64,000 bases of DNA, from positions 53,369 to 117,368 of the forward strand of contig CALGMA010000026.1 in assembly GCA_937959265.1 (NCBI GenBank), written 5' to 3'. Below are positions 1-9,396 of this stretch, one piece after another. Below the pieces are notes generated by a model. The model did no database searches. It was given only the letters and a program-made list of their open reading frames with translations, and was not told the DNA's origin. The stretch comes from an uncultured Anaerolineae bacterium. GTDB taxonomy: Bacteria; Chloroflexota; Anaerolineae; J036; Brachytrichaceae. Positions within the stretch are counted from its first letter, which is position 1; each line of letters opens with the position of its first letter. A program made the position numbers and the translations under genes.

Positions 1-1407
1 CAGGATGCCCTGCGATTCGATCGCTGTCCGTAAGTCGTGCTGGGCGCGTTCGGCGTAGGCTGCGCCGCGCAGCCGCTTATCGCGCGGTGGCTGCGCCAGC
101 GGCGGCAAGATGCCGAAGTTCGCTTTCATCGGCTGGAAGTGCTTTGGCTCCGCATGCGCGATGTAATGGCATAACGCGCCGAGCATTGTCGTGGGCGGCA
201 GCGTGACCAATGGCTCACCGCGCAGCGCGCGTACGGCGTTGACGCCGGCCAGCAGTCCAGTGGCCGCATTGCCGACGTAGCCCTCTACGCCGACGATTTG
301 GCCCGCGAAGAAAATCGCGCATCGAGCATCGGGGATTGAGCATTGATGGCGTGCGAGACGATCCCCCCGCAATTGCAGCGTGGCGCTCAGCAGCGTGGGG
401 GAGTTGATGAATGTGTTGCGGTGCATTTGGCCATAGCGCACGAACTCGGCGCGTTGCAGGCCGGGGATCATGCGCAGCACGCGGTCCTGCTCGGAGAACC
501 TGAGGTTGGTCTGGAAGCCGACGATATTGTAGAGCGTGCCGGCGACGTTGTCCTGGCGCAGTTGCACCACGGCGAACGGCCGCTTGCCGGTGCGTGGGTC
601 GCGGATGCCCACCGGCCGCATCGGCCCAAAGGCCAACGCATCTTTGCCGCGCCGCGCCATGACCTCGATGGGCAGACAGCCCTCGAAGAAACGCTCGTCG
701 CGCAGCTCGAAGTCGCGCAGAGTCGCTGTCTCAGCCGTCGTCAGCGCCTCGATGAAGGCGTAGTACTCTTCCCGCGTCATCGGGCAATTGATGTAGTCGC
801 CTTCTGCCGGTTGAGGCTCGGGACGCGCGCTGCCGTTCCTACCGCCCTGTGTCTTGCCATAGCGCGAAGCGCGAAAGGCGATGTTGAGGTCAATCGAATC
901 GAGCGTCACGATCGGGGCGATAGCGTCCCAGAAGTAGAGATACTCGCCGCCGCTCAGTCGGGCGATCTCGGCCGCTAACGCATCCGAAGTGAGCGGCCCG
1001 CTGGCGATCACGCTGATGCCCCCTGGAATGCGCGTTGCTTCCTCGCGGATCACTTCGATGAGCGGGTGCGACTCAATGTGGCGGGTCACCTCCAGCGCGA
1101 ATAGTTCGCGGTCTACGGCCAGCGCGCCGCCAGCAGGCACCGCCGCGCGCTCGGCGCATGCCATGATCAACGAGCTGAGCATGCGCATCTCGCGTTTGAG
1201 CAGCCCGGGCGCCTTATCGTCCTGATCGGCGCCCAGTGAATTGCTGCATACGAGCTCGGCCAGATGGCCGGTGGTGTGCGCCGGCGTCATCCTGTGCGGG
1301 CGCATCTCGTACAGCTTGACGCGCACGCCGCGCTGGGCGATCTGCCATGCAGCCTCCGTGCCGGCCAGGCCGCCGCCAATCACAGTGATCCAGTCGGTCT
1401 CGTGCAT
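1..1407 (-). CDS. trmFO: Methylenetetrahydrofolate--tRNA-(uracil-5-)-methyltransferase TrmFO (3' end beyond left edge)
   Basis: Minus-strand reading frame open from ATG at 1407 to window edge: [37 protein letters not shown]...[11 protein letters not shown]...HRNTFINSP...[27 protein letters not shown]. Absent from the supplied ORF track because no stop lies in the window. Confidence 0.93.
   Translation of the reverse strand, partial: MHETDWITVIGGGLAGTEAAWQIAQRGVRVKLYEMRPHRMTPAHTTGHLAELVCSNSLGADQDDKAPGLLKREMRMLSSLIMACAERAAVPAGGALAVDRELFALEVTRHIESHPLIEVIREEATRIPGGISVIASGPLTSDALAAEIARLSGGEYLYFWDAIAPIVTLDSIDLNIAFRASRYGKTQGGRNGSARPEPQPAEGDYINCPMTREEYYAFIEALTTAETATLRDFELRDERFFEGCLPIEVMARRGKDALAFGPMRPVGIRDPRTGKRPFAVVQLRQDNVAGTLYNIVGFQTNLRFSEQDRVLRMIPGLQRAEFVRYGQMHRNTFINSPTLLSATLQLRGDRLARHQCSIPDARCAIFFAGQIVGVEGYVGNAATGLLAGVNAVRALRGEPLVTLPPTTMLGALCHYIAHAEPKHFQPMKANFGILPPLAQPPRDKRLRGAAYAERAQHDLRTAIESQGIL
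311..345. repeat. Degenerate heptad array inside trmFO
   Basis: AAAATCG CGCATCG AGCATCG GGGATTG AGCATTG. Confidence 0.8.
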
Positions 1408-1445
1408 GGTGCGACGTGATTCTAGCAGCGTAGAATCCCGGCGTC

Positions 1446-2306
1446 ATGCGTGCTTTGGGCGCGATTGGCGCTACAGTGGTCATCGGTCTATCGGTCGCTT
1501 GTAGCGATGCGCCGGCTGCGCCGACGGCGTCGCCGACGATCTTTCCTTCGCCGGTCATCCACCCGACGCAGCCGGCCGTCGTCACCAACACACCGGCGCC
1601 CACGGTAACACCACCTGTTTATGATGGACAGTGGCGCGCCCTCACGTCGGCGATCGAACTTTTGCTGCTGCAAGGCCATAGCAACGGCTTCGACAAGCTG
1701 CTCATCGCAGCGCGCGTGGATTGGCGCCGTGCTGCCCTGCGCGTGTTCTACGATCCACAGATGCCTCGAACGACGCGCGATTGGCAGCGCGCCACCGGTG
1801 CCGATCTCATCATCAACGGTGGATTCTTCGATGAGGCCAATCGCGTCACCGGCCTGCTCATCACCGACGGTCGGGCATTCGGGCGGAGCTATCGCGGCTT
1901 CGGCGGGATGCTTGCGCTGCGCGGTGGCGAACCATCTTTGCAATGGCTGCGCACCCATCCCTACCGTTTCGACCCGGCCATCGAGCAGGCGGTGCAGAGC
2001 TTCCCGATGCTGGTGGTGGATGGGCAACGGGTGGCAGGCATCGGCGATAACGGCCAGCGCAACCGCCGCAGCTTCGTTGCGCTTGACCGCGAAGGCTATG
2101 TGCTACTGGGCGTGACGCAAATGACGCAGTGGACGCTGACGGACTTGGCCGATTTCCTGGCGGCGTCGTCCGAGCTACGCGTCGTGCACGCGCTCAACTT
2201 AGACGGCGGCGGGTCATCCGGCCTGTGGCTGGATGAAGCCCTCGGCGGCCTCTCGATGAACTCGTTCGAGCCGGTGCCAGCAGTGATCGCCATCTTCAGC
2301 CGGTGA
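1446..2306 (+). CDS. Phosphodiester glycosidase (NAGPA-like) domain lipoprotein/secreted protein
   Basis: DLIINGGFFDEANRVTGLLITDGR...FPMLVVDGQ...RRSFVALDREGYVLLGV...ALNLDGGGSSGLWL is typical of the NAGPA/DUF2233-type domain; N-terminal hydrophobic stretch with Cys and Pro/Thr-rich linker. Confidence 0.8.
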   Translation: MRALGAIGATVVIGLSVACSDAPAAPTASPTIFPSPVIHPTQPAVVTNTPAPTVTPPVYDGQWRALTSAIELLLLQGHSNGFDKLLIAARVDWRRAALRVFYDPQMPRTTRDWQRATGADLIINGGFFDEANRVTGLLITDGRAFGRSYRGFGGMLALRGGEPSLQWLRTHPYRFDPAIEQAVQSFPMLVVDGQRVAGIGDNGQRNRRSFVALDREGYVLLGVTQMTQWTLTDLADFLAASSELRVVHALNLDGGGSSGLWLDEALGGLSMNSFEPVPAVIAIFSR

Positions 2307-2329
2307 TGGTCGAGCGATGTGGAAGGGCT

Positions 2330-2363
2330 GGATAATAGGCGAAGGCAATGCTTTCGTCTATCC
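2330..2363. repeat. Degenerate member of GGCATTGCC-core palindrome family between convergent genes
   Basis: GGATAATAGGCGAAGGCA-A-TGCTTTCGTCTATCC, stem with bulge/mismatches. Confidence 0.65.
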
Positions 2364-2382
2364 AAAGGAGCTTTGTCCGCTT

Positions 2383-2931
2383 CTAGATGCGATCGTAGAA
2401 CAACAGCATCGTTTTGCCGTAACGCCGTTGGTCGCTCAGTTCGAGGTGATCGAGCGTGATCGGGAAGTATTCCTTCGGGTCAAGCTGGACGATGACCGTG
2501 CCGGATTCGCTCAACCAGCCGATGTTCTCGTCAATCGCGATCAGCGCCCGCGACCACAGCCCCTGATACTGCGGTGGGGCAACGAAGATGTAGTCGTAGC
2601 GCGCGTTGGGCCGCGCTTGCAGGTAGTCGAAGGCATCCTGCCGGATCACGCGCGCTTTGGATTCGAGATTTGTGATGCGAAGGTTCTCGCGGATGACTTT
2701 GATGGCCTGCGGCCCGATGTCAATCAGCGTGGCATGTTCTGCCCCGCGGCTAAGCGCCTCGATCGCCACAGCGCCGGTGCCGGCGAACAGGTCCAGCCAG
2801 CGCGAGCCGCACACGTTATCCATCAGGATGTTAAAGATCGCTTGCTTGGCGCGGTCGGTGATGGGGCGGGTCGCGTCGCCCGAAACGGATTTCAGCTTGC
2901 GCCCTTTGGCGCTGCCGGTGTTGACTTGCAT
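2383..2931 (-). CDS. rsmD: 16S rRNA (guanine(966)-N(2))-methyltransferase RsmD
   Basis: MQVNTGSAKGRKLKSV...RPITDRAKQAIFNIL...WLDLFAGTGAVAIEALSRGA...YDYIFVAPPQY; start chosen at the internal Met. Confidence 0.88.
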   Translation of the reverse strand: MQVNTGSAKGRKLKSVSGDATRPITDRAKQAIFNILMDNVCGSRWLDLFAGTGAVAIEALSRGAEHATLIDIGPQAIKVIRENLRITNLESKARVIRQDAFDYLQARPNARYDYIFVAPPQYQGLWSRALIAIDENIGWLSESGTVIVQLDPKEYFPITLDHLELSDQRRYGKTMLLFYDRI

Positions 2932-2994
2932 GTGCGCGAAATCACCTCCCAAAACGAACAAGCGATAGGCACGCCGGCCGGTGTGAGATTGGGC

Positions 2995-3522
2995 TCAGCC
3001 GGTCCGCGCCATAGCCGGCGTGAATACCAATTCCAAACGCCAACCGTCATCTGTGCGCTCCGCGCGCCACACGCCGGCCGTCGGCGCAGGATTGCCGTTG
3101 TCGAAGACGAACTGCGATAGATCGAGCGCGCCGTTCGACAGTGTTTGCAGCAGGGCCTTGGTCGGCGAGCCGTGAGTGACGAATCCAACGCGCGTGAACG
3201 AATCGCCCTCGACGCGCGCCAGTAGATCCTGCACACGGGCCTTGACGCTTTCGAAGCTCTCATCGCTGCGGTGCTCGGCCAGCGTCTCTTCGATCTGGAT
3301 GGGGGCCTGCGTGTGCTCCGCAATCAAGCGCGCGGTCTCCTGGGTGCGGTCCAGTGGCGAGACAAACAGCCGCTCCAGATTGCACTGCGACAGGTACAAG
3401 CCGGTCGCGCGAGCTTCCTCGCGTCCGGCCTCGGACAGCGGCGGGCCAGGCGCGCGATCATAGGCTAGGCCGGTATTTGGCTGTGGGTGGGCGTGGCGGA
3501 TGAGATAGAGTGCTTTTAGCAT
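2995..3522 (-). CDS. Histidine phosphatase family protein
   Basis: LYLIRHAHPQPN...LSEAGREEARATGLYL...FVSPLDRTQETARLI...VGFVTHGSPTKALL. Confidence 0.88.
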   Translation of the reverse strand: MLKALYLIRHAHPQPNTGLAYDRAPGPPLSEAGREEARATGLYLSQCNLERLFVSPLDRTQETARLIAEHTQAPIQIEETLAEHRSDESFESVKARVQDLLARVEGDSFTRVGFVTHGSPTKALLQTLSNGALDLSQFVFDNGNPAPTAGVWRAERTDDGWRLELVFTPAMARTG

Positions 3523-3547
3523 GGTGTTGTGTTGCGTTGCGCGTCGT

Positions 3548-3922
3548 TCATTCGCGGCAGGCCACCAAGGATTCTTTGAGTCGGTTGCCGGCTGCCGGCT
3601 CGTAACAGCGGCAATACTTGGCGCTGGTGTCGAGCAGCGGGCCGCCGCTCCAGCTCAACACGGTCAGTTGCGAGCGGGCGCATTGCACGCCCGGCTGCGG
3701 GCTGTCGGTCGGAGCAGTGTAGAGCCAGCCGATGCCCGCCGGGCCGCGCCGCTCATGGATCATCCAGATGCGCGATTCGCGCAGCGGGTCACCGGCGTTA
3801 ATGTCAATGCCGTCCGTCACGCCGAGGTAATACACAAATCCAAACACGAAGGGTGCCGACAACGACAAGAAAGCGATGATGCCCACTCCGATGCGTTCCA
3901 GCCACAATCTCGTCTTGCTCAT
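3548..3922 (-). CDS. Hypothetical single-TM protein
   Basis: ORF with one clear N-terminal transmembrane helix (VGIIAFLSLSAPFVFGFVYYLGV); fits between neighbours without overlap. Confidence 0.55.
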   Translation of the reverse strand: MSKTRLWLERIGVGIIAFLSLSAPFVFGFVYYLGVTDGIDINAGDPLRESRIWMIHERRGPAGIGWLYTAPTDSPQPGVQCARSQLTVLSWSGGPLLDTSAKYCRCYEPAAGNRLKESLVACRE

Positions 3923-4135
3923 ACTCGCCGATAAGTCAACCAGGACGGGTCGGGCCGCACCAGGCGGTCTGATCCGTTGTGCGAAGATAGGCTAGTATAA
4001 TCTTGATGCCTTTGGGCACAGTGACGTGGGCGCGTTCGCCAAGGCATAGATCAGGCACGCTGGCTGTCCGGTCGAAGAGTGTGCCAGGAGCGCCGAGCCG
4101 CTCACCGCAGACGCGAATGCACCCCATTCACGCGC

Positions 4136-4217
4136 GGGGACGTGGCGGAACTGGCAGACGCGCATGACTTAGGATCATGTGCCGCAAGGCGTGTGGGTTC
4201 GAGTCCCACCGTCCCCA
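4136..4217 (+). tRNA. tRNA-Leu (anticodon TAG)
   Basis: GGGGACG acceptor pairs with CGTCCCC; anticodon stem-loop CATGA-CTTAGGA-TCATG; variable arm and GTGGGTTCGAGTCCCAC T-arm. Confidence 0.92.
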
Positions 4218-4231
4218 TCGAAATCAAAACC

Positions 4232-5578
4232 ATGAACTTCCAAGTTGAAACCCTCGATACGCACGAAGTGCGCCTGACCATCACCGTAGATGACGATGTC
4301 GTGAACAAGGCGCGTCACGATGTGGCGCGCGAGCTATCCAAGCAAGTCCGCATCCCCGGCTTCCGCCCTGGTCATGCGCCGATGGCAGCCGTCATCCGCG
4401 CCGTCGGCGGTCAGTCTGTCTTCGATGCTGAAGTCGTGGATCGCGTCGCCCGCGAGGTGTATCCGAAAGCGTTGGATGAGGCCGGCATAGACCCATATGG
4501 CCCTGGCCAGATCGAGGAGGTGAAGCAATCGCCTTACCAATTGGTCGCACGTGTGCCACTCGAACCGAAGGTGGACCTGAAGGACTACAGATCCATTCGC
4601 CTGCCGGCGCCGTCGGTCGTCGTCACCGATGAGGAAATCGAGCAGCAGCTCCAGTTCATCCGCGAGGAGAACGCCATCGTGCAACTGGCCGAACGGCCGG
4701 CAGAGATGGGTGACCTGGTCGAGGTGAGCGTGGTGGGCAAACTGCATGGCAGCAATGAAGAGATGCTCCACTTACAGCCGAGGCGCGGCATGGTGCTCGA
4801 CGCGGATCGCGAAGCGTTGCCCGGGCTGTCGGCCCTCATCGTTGGGATGAGCGCTGGCGAACACAAGGACGCGACGCTGACCTTGCCGGATGACTTCGAT
4901 GAAGAATCGCTGCGCGGCAAGCAGCTCGATGTTGCGATTGATGTGCAGCGGGTGAGCAGCCGGACGCTCCCCGACATCAACGACGAACTCGCCCAGGCAG
5001 CCAGCACCTTTTCGACCCTGGCCGAGCTGCGCGAGGACTTGCGTCACCGGCTGATCGAATACAAGCAGCGCCAGGCCGATCAGGAATTCGCGATGCAGGC
5101 GCTCAATGCGTTCGCCGCGCTGGCCGAGGTGCACTATCCGCCCGCGTTCGTCGAGGACCGGCTGAACGATTTGCTGCAGGACTTCAAAGACGACGTCCGC
5201 CAGACTGAAGGGCTGCCGTTCGAAGAGTGGCTGAAGGTGCAAGGCAAGACCGAGCAGCAAGTCCGCGAGGAGCTGCGACCCATTGCCGAGCAGCGCGGCC
5301 GGCGCGGCCTGGTGATGCGCGAGCTGGCGCGCGCCGAGGGCCTGAACGTGAGCGAGGAGGAGATCGCTGCCGAAGTCGAGCTGACTGCCCGGCGCTACGG
5401 CAGCCGCCAGGTCGAGGTGCGCAAGGTGCTGGCCCAAGAAGACACGCGCAGCGCCATCAAGAACAACATTCTCTCGAGCAAGGTGCTCGACTGGATGATG
5501 CGGATCGCCAAGGGCGAGCTGGCGGCTGAACCGGTCGGCCAGCCGGCCGAGCCGGCGACTGAACCGTCAGCTGCCTGA
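4232..5578 (+). CDS. tig: Trigger factor (peptidyl-prolyl isomerase chaperone)
   Basis: MNFQVETLDTHEVRLTITVDDDVVNKARHDVARELSKQVRIPGFRPGHAP; full-length trigger factor architecture. The ORF-track start at 4079 lies upstream of the tRNA and is too early. Confidence 0.92.
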   Translation: MNFQVETLDTHEVRLTITVDDDVVNKARHDVARELSKQVRIPGFRPGHAPMAAVIRAVGGQSVFDAEVVDRVAREVYPKALDEAGIDPYGPGQIEEVKQSPYQLVARVPLEPKVDLKDYRSIRLPAPSVVVTDEEIEQQLQFIREENAIVQLAERPAEMGDLVEVSVVGKLHGSNEEMLHLQPRRGMVLDADREALPGLSALIVGMSAGEHKDATLTLPDDFDEESLRGKQLDVAIDVQRVSSRTLPDINDELAQAASTFSTLAELREDLRHRLIEYKQRQADQEFAMQALNAFAALAEVHYPPAFVEDRLNDLLQDFKDDVRQTEGLPFEEWLKVQGKTEQQVREELRPIAEQRGRRGLVMRELARAEGLNVSEEEIAAEVELTARRYGSRQVEVRKVLAQEDTRSAIKNNILSSKVLDWMMRIAKGELAAEPVGQPAEPATEPSAA

Positions 5579-5695
5579 TCACCAATGTTCAGCTAACAAT
5601 GGCGCGATAGTAATGGTGGATCAGTTAAACGCGAAGAGTTTCATTTGAGCCATCCAGCAGCGCTTTCGCGCGGATGGCTACAGAGGGGCAAGTCC

Positions 5696-6388
5696 ATGGT
5701 TCCAATCTATTCCCAGGCACAGTTCGACGCGATCAAGAGCGTCATCCCGATGGTGATCGAGACCAACGGGCGCGGCGAGCGCGCGTACGACATCTACTCG
5801 CTGTTGTTGAAGGAGCGTATCGTCTTCCTCGGCACGCCGATCAACGACCAGGTGGCCAACCTGATCGTGGCGCAGTTGCTCTTCCTGGAGCGGGAGGACA
5901 ACGAGAAGGACATCCAGTTCTTCATCAACTCACCGGGAGGCTCGGTCTATGCCGGCATGGCCATCTACGACACGATGCAGATGATCTCGGCGCCGGTAGC
6001 CACATTCGCCGTCGGCCTGACGGCCAGCTTTGGTACACTGTTGCTCTTGGCCGGCACCAAGGGTAAGCGCTACGCTTTGCCCAACGCCACCATTCACATG
6101 CATCAGCCGCTTGGCGGCGCCCAAGGTCAGGCGTCCGATATCGAGATTCAAGCGCGCGAGATCCTGCGCATCAAGGACACGATCAACAAGATCATCATGC
6201 GCCACACAAACATGACCGAGGAGCAAGTGATCCGCTATACCGACCGCGATGTGTATTTCACGCCGGAGCAGGCCAAAGAGCTAGGCGTGATTGACGCCAT
6301 CGCCGAACTTAACCCCAGCAAAGTGGCGTTGCTCGGCCAGCCGAAAGTAGAGGCGTTGCCGGCAGCCGATCAGATTCACAAGGTCTGA
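5696..6388 (+). CDS. clpP: ATP-dependent Clp protease proteolytic subunit
   Basis: [49 protein letters not shown]...[19 protein letters not shown]...[42 protein letters not shown]. Start chosen after a GAGGGG ribosome-binding site. Confidence 0.95.
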   Translation: MVPIYSQAQFDAIKSVIPMVIETNGRGERAYDIYSLLLKERIVFLGTPINDQVANLIVAQLLFLEREDNEKDIQFFINSPGGSVYAGMAIYDTMQMISAPVATFAVGLTASFGTLLLLAGTKGKRYALPNATIHMHQPLGGAQGQASDIEIQAREILRIKDTINKIIMRHTNMTEEQVIRYTDRDVYFTPEQAKELGVIDAIAELNPSKVALLGQPKVEALPAADQIHKV

Positions 6389-6401
6389 CCTGCGCGGATG
6401 A

Positions 6402-6435
6402 AGAGCCGGTTCTCGAAGCAGACCGGCTCTTTTTT
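6402..6435 (+). terminator. Rho-independent terminator of clpP
   Basis: AGAGCCGGT-tctcgaagcag-ACCGGCTCT followed by TTTTTT. Confidence 0.9.
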
Positions 6436-6526
6436 GTGTGGCGAGTGGGGGGAAGGGTGTGATATGGCACATGACACACAACGCGCCTCTTGCCTCACGC
6501 CCGCCGAACTAGACGCCGCATCGCCT

Positions 6527-8344
6527 ATGGCCTCAATCGAATCCAGGCCGATTCGCCTACTCGAATTAGTTGCCTGTGTTTTCGTGCTCGTTCTGACTGC
6601 CTGCTCGCCCGAACCGGCCCCGCCGGAGATTCCCGACGCCACGCCGCAGATTCGGTTGACGATCTTCGCGCCGACGGAAACACCGCTTCCCACGGCGACG
6701 CCGCAGCCTACCGACACACCGATGCCGCCTCAGCCAGTCCGCCTTCTCTTTGCCGGCGCGATTGACACGCTGCACCCCTTCTATGCCACATCGGCCGGTG
6801 CGCGCGACGTGCTGGGCGCGCTGTTCATTGGCTGCGTCGGTCAAGATGAGCAGAGCGCGCCGGTTGCGTTGGGATGTGAGCAAACGCCCACCGCAGAAAA
6901 CGGCGGCGCGATTTTCATCGGCGAAGGGTTGGATCGCCATTTGCAGGTGACCTTTCGGATCCGACCGGACTGGCGCTGGACTGACGGCGTCCCTGTCAGC
7001 GCGCTGGACGCGGTTTACGCCTGGCAGTTGGTCATGTCGCCGGAGGCCGGCCTGCGCGATCCGCTTGCCCAAAGTGTGTTCTCGATGATTGCGCTTGACG
7101 ACCGAACAGTCGTCGTGAATTTCATGAGCGCAGCACAGGCGCGCGCTGCAGCAGCAGGCGCGCTGCGGGGTGAGGTGCCGTTCGAATATTTCTCGCGGCT
7201 GGGCGACTACGCAGCCTATGCACAACGCGAACGGCCGCTGGCGCCGGCGAACTATTGGGCGGTGCTGCGCTGGTTGCCCGCGCACCTGTTGCGCGATGTG
7301 TCCTCGATGGAACAACGCAGCAGTGCGTTCGCTGCACGGCCGGTCGGCGACGGCGCCTATGAGATTGCTGACGTTGGTGAGAGCCGCATCGTGCTGCGGC
7401 CGTCGGCGCGGCCGTTCCCGATCGGTGCACCCGGCGTAGCCGGCATCGAGTTCGTCGCAGGTGGTCCGGCGACGCTGGTTCAAGGCAGTGCGCCGTTCGT
7501 CTCGCTCGAGCCGCTGCCCGACCGCGCGGCCGCGGGCGATGTGACCGCGATCAGTTATCCCGCCGGCCTCGAGCAACTGGTGTTCAACGTGGACCGCTTC
7601 CCGTTCGATGATGTGCGCGTGCGTCAGGCGGTGGCGCATGCGATTGACCGCGCGGCGCTGGTTGGCGACACACGTTCGGCTGTGCCTGCTCGCTCGGCGC
7701 TGTCGTACGATCCGGCTCGCTCACGCGCGCTGTTGGCCGAGGCCGGCTGGGTATGCAATACCTGGCCCTGCCGCAAGACATTCACGGACGCGAACGGGGC
7801 GGTTGTCACCCGCACGCTCGAATTCAAGCTGACCACGACCGAGCGCGAGCCGCGCAATACCATCGCGCAAATCATTCAAAAGCAATTAGCGGCAGTCGGC
7901 TTCGGGGTAGATATCGAGATCGTGTTCGGGCTTGGCCGTGAAAGCAAGATGTTTGCGCCTTATGAAGCAGGGGGGATCTTGCTCACGCGCAATTTCGATG
8001 CCGCGCTGTATCAGACGATCGCGCCAACTGCACTGGGCGGGCAATTCGGCTGTGCCAGTATCCCGACCCGCGATGCGCATGACTTCTCCAAAGGCAACGC
8101 CGGCGGTTTCTGCGACGAGGCTGTGGAGCGGTTGATCGCCGAAGCAGAAGACGGCGAATCCGTGATTTCGCCGCGCGCGCGGGAAAGAGCCTTTGCGCAG
8201 GCAGAGGCGGCAATCCAGCAGGCTGCGCCGTTCGTCCCGCTCTACGCGCCGAAGCGCGAGGCGTGGTCGCGTGGCGTGGCCGGCGTGCGGCCGTCGCCGT
8301 ATGTGCCGATTACGTGGAACGCCTGGGAGTGGCGTGCGCGCTGA
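6527..8344 (+). CDS. ABC transporter substrate-binding lipoprotein (peptide/Opp type)
   Basis: Lipobox-like VLVLTACSPEP; FRIRPDWRWTDGVPVSALDAVYAWQLVMSPEAG...RQAVAHAIDRAALV...NTIAQIIQKQLAAVGFGVDIEI, family 5 solute-binding protein. The 6398 start overlaps the clpP terminator and is unlikely. Confidence 0.8.
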   Translation: MASIESRPIRLLELVACVFVLVLTACSPEPAPPEIPDATPQIRLTIFAPTETPLPTATPQPTDTPMPPQPVRLLFAGAIDTLHPFYATSAGARDVLGALFIGCVGQDEQSAPVALGCEQTPTAENGGAIFIGEGLDRHLQVTFRIRPDWRWTDGVPVSALDAVYAWQLVMSPEAGLRDPLAQSVFSMIALDDRTVVVNFMSAAQARAAAAGALRGEVPFEYFSRLGDYAAYAQRERPLAPANYWAVLRWLPAHLLRDVSSMEQRSSAFAARPVGDGAYEIADVGESRIVLRPSARPFPIGAPGVAGIEFVAGGPATLVQGSAPFVSLEPLPDRAAAGDVTAISYPAGLEQLVFNVDRFPFDDVRVRQAVAHAIDRAALVGDTRSAVPARSALSYDPARSRALLAEAGWVCNTWPCRKTFTDANGAVVTRTLEFKLTTTEREPRNTIAQIIQKQLAAVGFGVDIEIVFGLGRESKMFAPYEAGGILLTRNFDAALYQTIAPTALGGQFGCASIPTRDAHDFSKGNAGGFCDEAVERLIAEAEDGESVISPRARERAFAQAEAAIQQAAPFVPLYAPKREAWSRGVAGVRPSPYVPITWNAWEWRAR

Positions 8345-8429
8345 GCAGGCTGACCCGTGCCGGCAACAGCAGTAGGGGAGAGATTGTCCCTTGAGAGGCC
8401 CCCGGCGCGTCTTTGTGCCTTCGGGTGAC

Positions 8430-9227
8430 TCACGGGGTCGATCGGTTCGTCTGACGCCGATCGAGCTTGACCTCCTCTAAAGCTTCGAGCTGGTCTTTGA
8501 GCATGCGCGATTGTTCGTCCACTTCGGTAGATAGGTGGCTGTAGTTGGCTGCCTGGTCGGTGGACTGCATCGCGAGCGCCTGTGAGTAGATCGCGCCGAG
8601 CGCAGCAACGGTGTTCTCCAACTGCACCTCGGCCTGGCGGGTGAGGCTCTGCAGTTTCTGCAGCGATTGCATCTGGTCGGCGCGCGCGGCCAGCGTGTGC
8701 TCGATGCTGGCGCGCACGTGCGGATCGGTCTCGGTCGCCAGTTGTGCAGTCAGTTTCTTGATAGCCTGCGGTACGTTCACGAGGTCGTTCTGGATGACCT
8801 CGTTGCGCTTGAATTCTTCGATGCGGCGCGACATTGCTTCGACCTCCTTCACCCAAATGGCGACCTGATCGGCCAGCTCGCGGAGCTTGTCTTTGCGCAT
8901 CGGGTCGCTGGTTGCGTTCATCAGCGCGTCTATCTGTCGCTTGTAGACCTGCGCCTGCGCTAGACGCGCTGCAGCCTCCGAGCCATGTGCGCTCTGTGCC
9001 GTCCCTCGGCTTTGTACCGTGCGCCTGGCAGCGTCATCCCCGCTTTCGTCGGCGAGGAAGATTCTGGATGCAGTGGCCAGCACCGAGATCAGCATCGCGC
9101 CAATTGGGAAGATTGCCCAGGGGAAATCCGGGCTGGTGACGACGTTGATCATGGCCAAGAAGAGCGTGACTGCAAACAACGGCGTCGTCTCTCGCAGAAA
9201 TCGCCTGAGTTTGGGGGATGTGTTCAT
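8430..9227 (-). CDS. Hypothetical protein with N-terminal 2 TM helices and long coiled coil
   Basis: MNTSPKLRRFLRETTPLFAVTLFLAMINVVTSPDFPWAIFPIGAMLISVLATASRIFL then heptad-rich helical region; start chosen at internal ATG. Confidence 0.7.
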   Translation of the reverse strand: MNTSPKLRRFLRETTPLFAVTLFLAMINVVTSPDFPWAIFPIGAMLISVLATASRIFLADESGDDAARRTVQSRGTAQSAHGSEAAARLAQAQVYKRQIDALMNATSDPMRKDKLRELADQVAIWVKEVEAMSRRIEEFKRNEVIQNDLVNVPQAIKKLTAQLATETDPHVRASIEHTLAARADQMQSLQKLQSLTRQAEVQLENTVAALGAIYSQALAMQSTDQAANYSHLSTEVDEQSRMLKDQLEALEEVKLDRRQTNRSTP

Positions 9228-9256
9228 GTCGCTCGGATTGTAGTAGGAGGGGAAGG

Positions 9257-9354
9257 GGGTGTATTTCTCTGCAGGGGCGAGACATGGGGTAGGCGCAGGC
9301 ATTGCCTGCGCCTACCCTCGTATGTTGCGCCTGCCCCTCGCCAGAAATGCACCC
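9257..9354. repeat. MITE-like nested imperfect inverted repeat (~98 bp) with a perfect 31-nt core palindrome at 9287-9317
   Basis: Left GGGTGTATTTCTCTGCAGGGGCGAGACAT, right reverse complement GGGTGCATTTCTGGCGAGGGGCAGGCGCAACAT; core GGGTAGGCGCAGGCATTGCCTGCGCCTACCC. Confidence 0.75.
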
Positions 9355-9396
9355 GGGGAGGGTGGCCGGCAGTTGGCGGCCTATAATTCAAACGTT

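Noticed and set aside
343-978. Long ORFs antisense to trmFO, and many similar antisense ORFs elsewhere (e.g. 10030-11325, 34999-36516, 49329-51341)
   Set aside because: GC-rich coding DNA generates long antisense frames. These lack family motifs, are low-complexity and overlap strong CDS calls.
5696-6388. ClpP with altered ASFGT active-site context as a possible pseudoprotease
   Set aside because: Catalytic Ser and the His in MHQP are retained; likely lineage variation.
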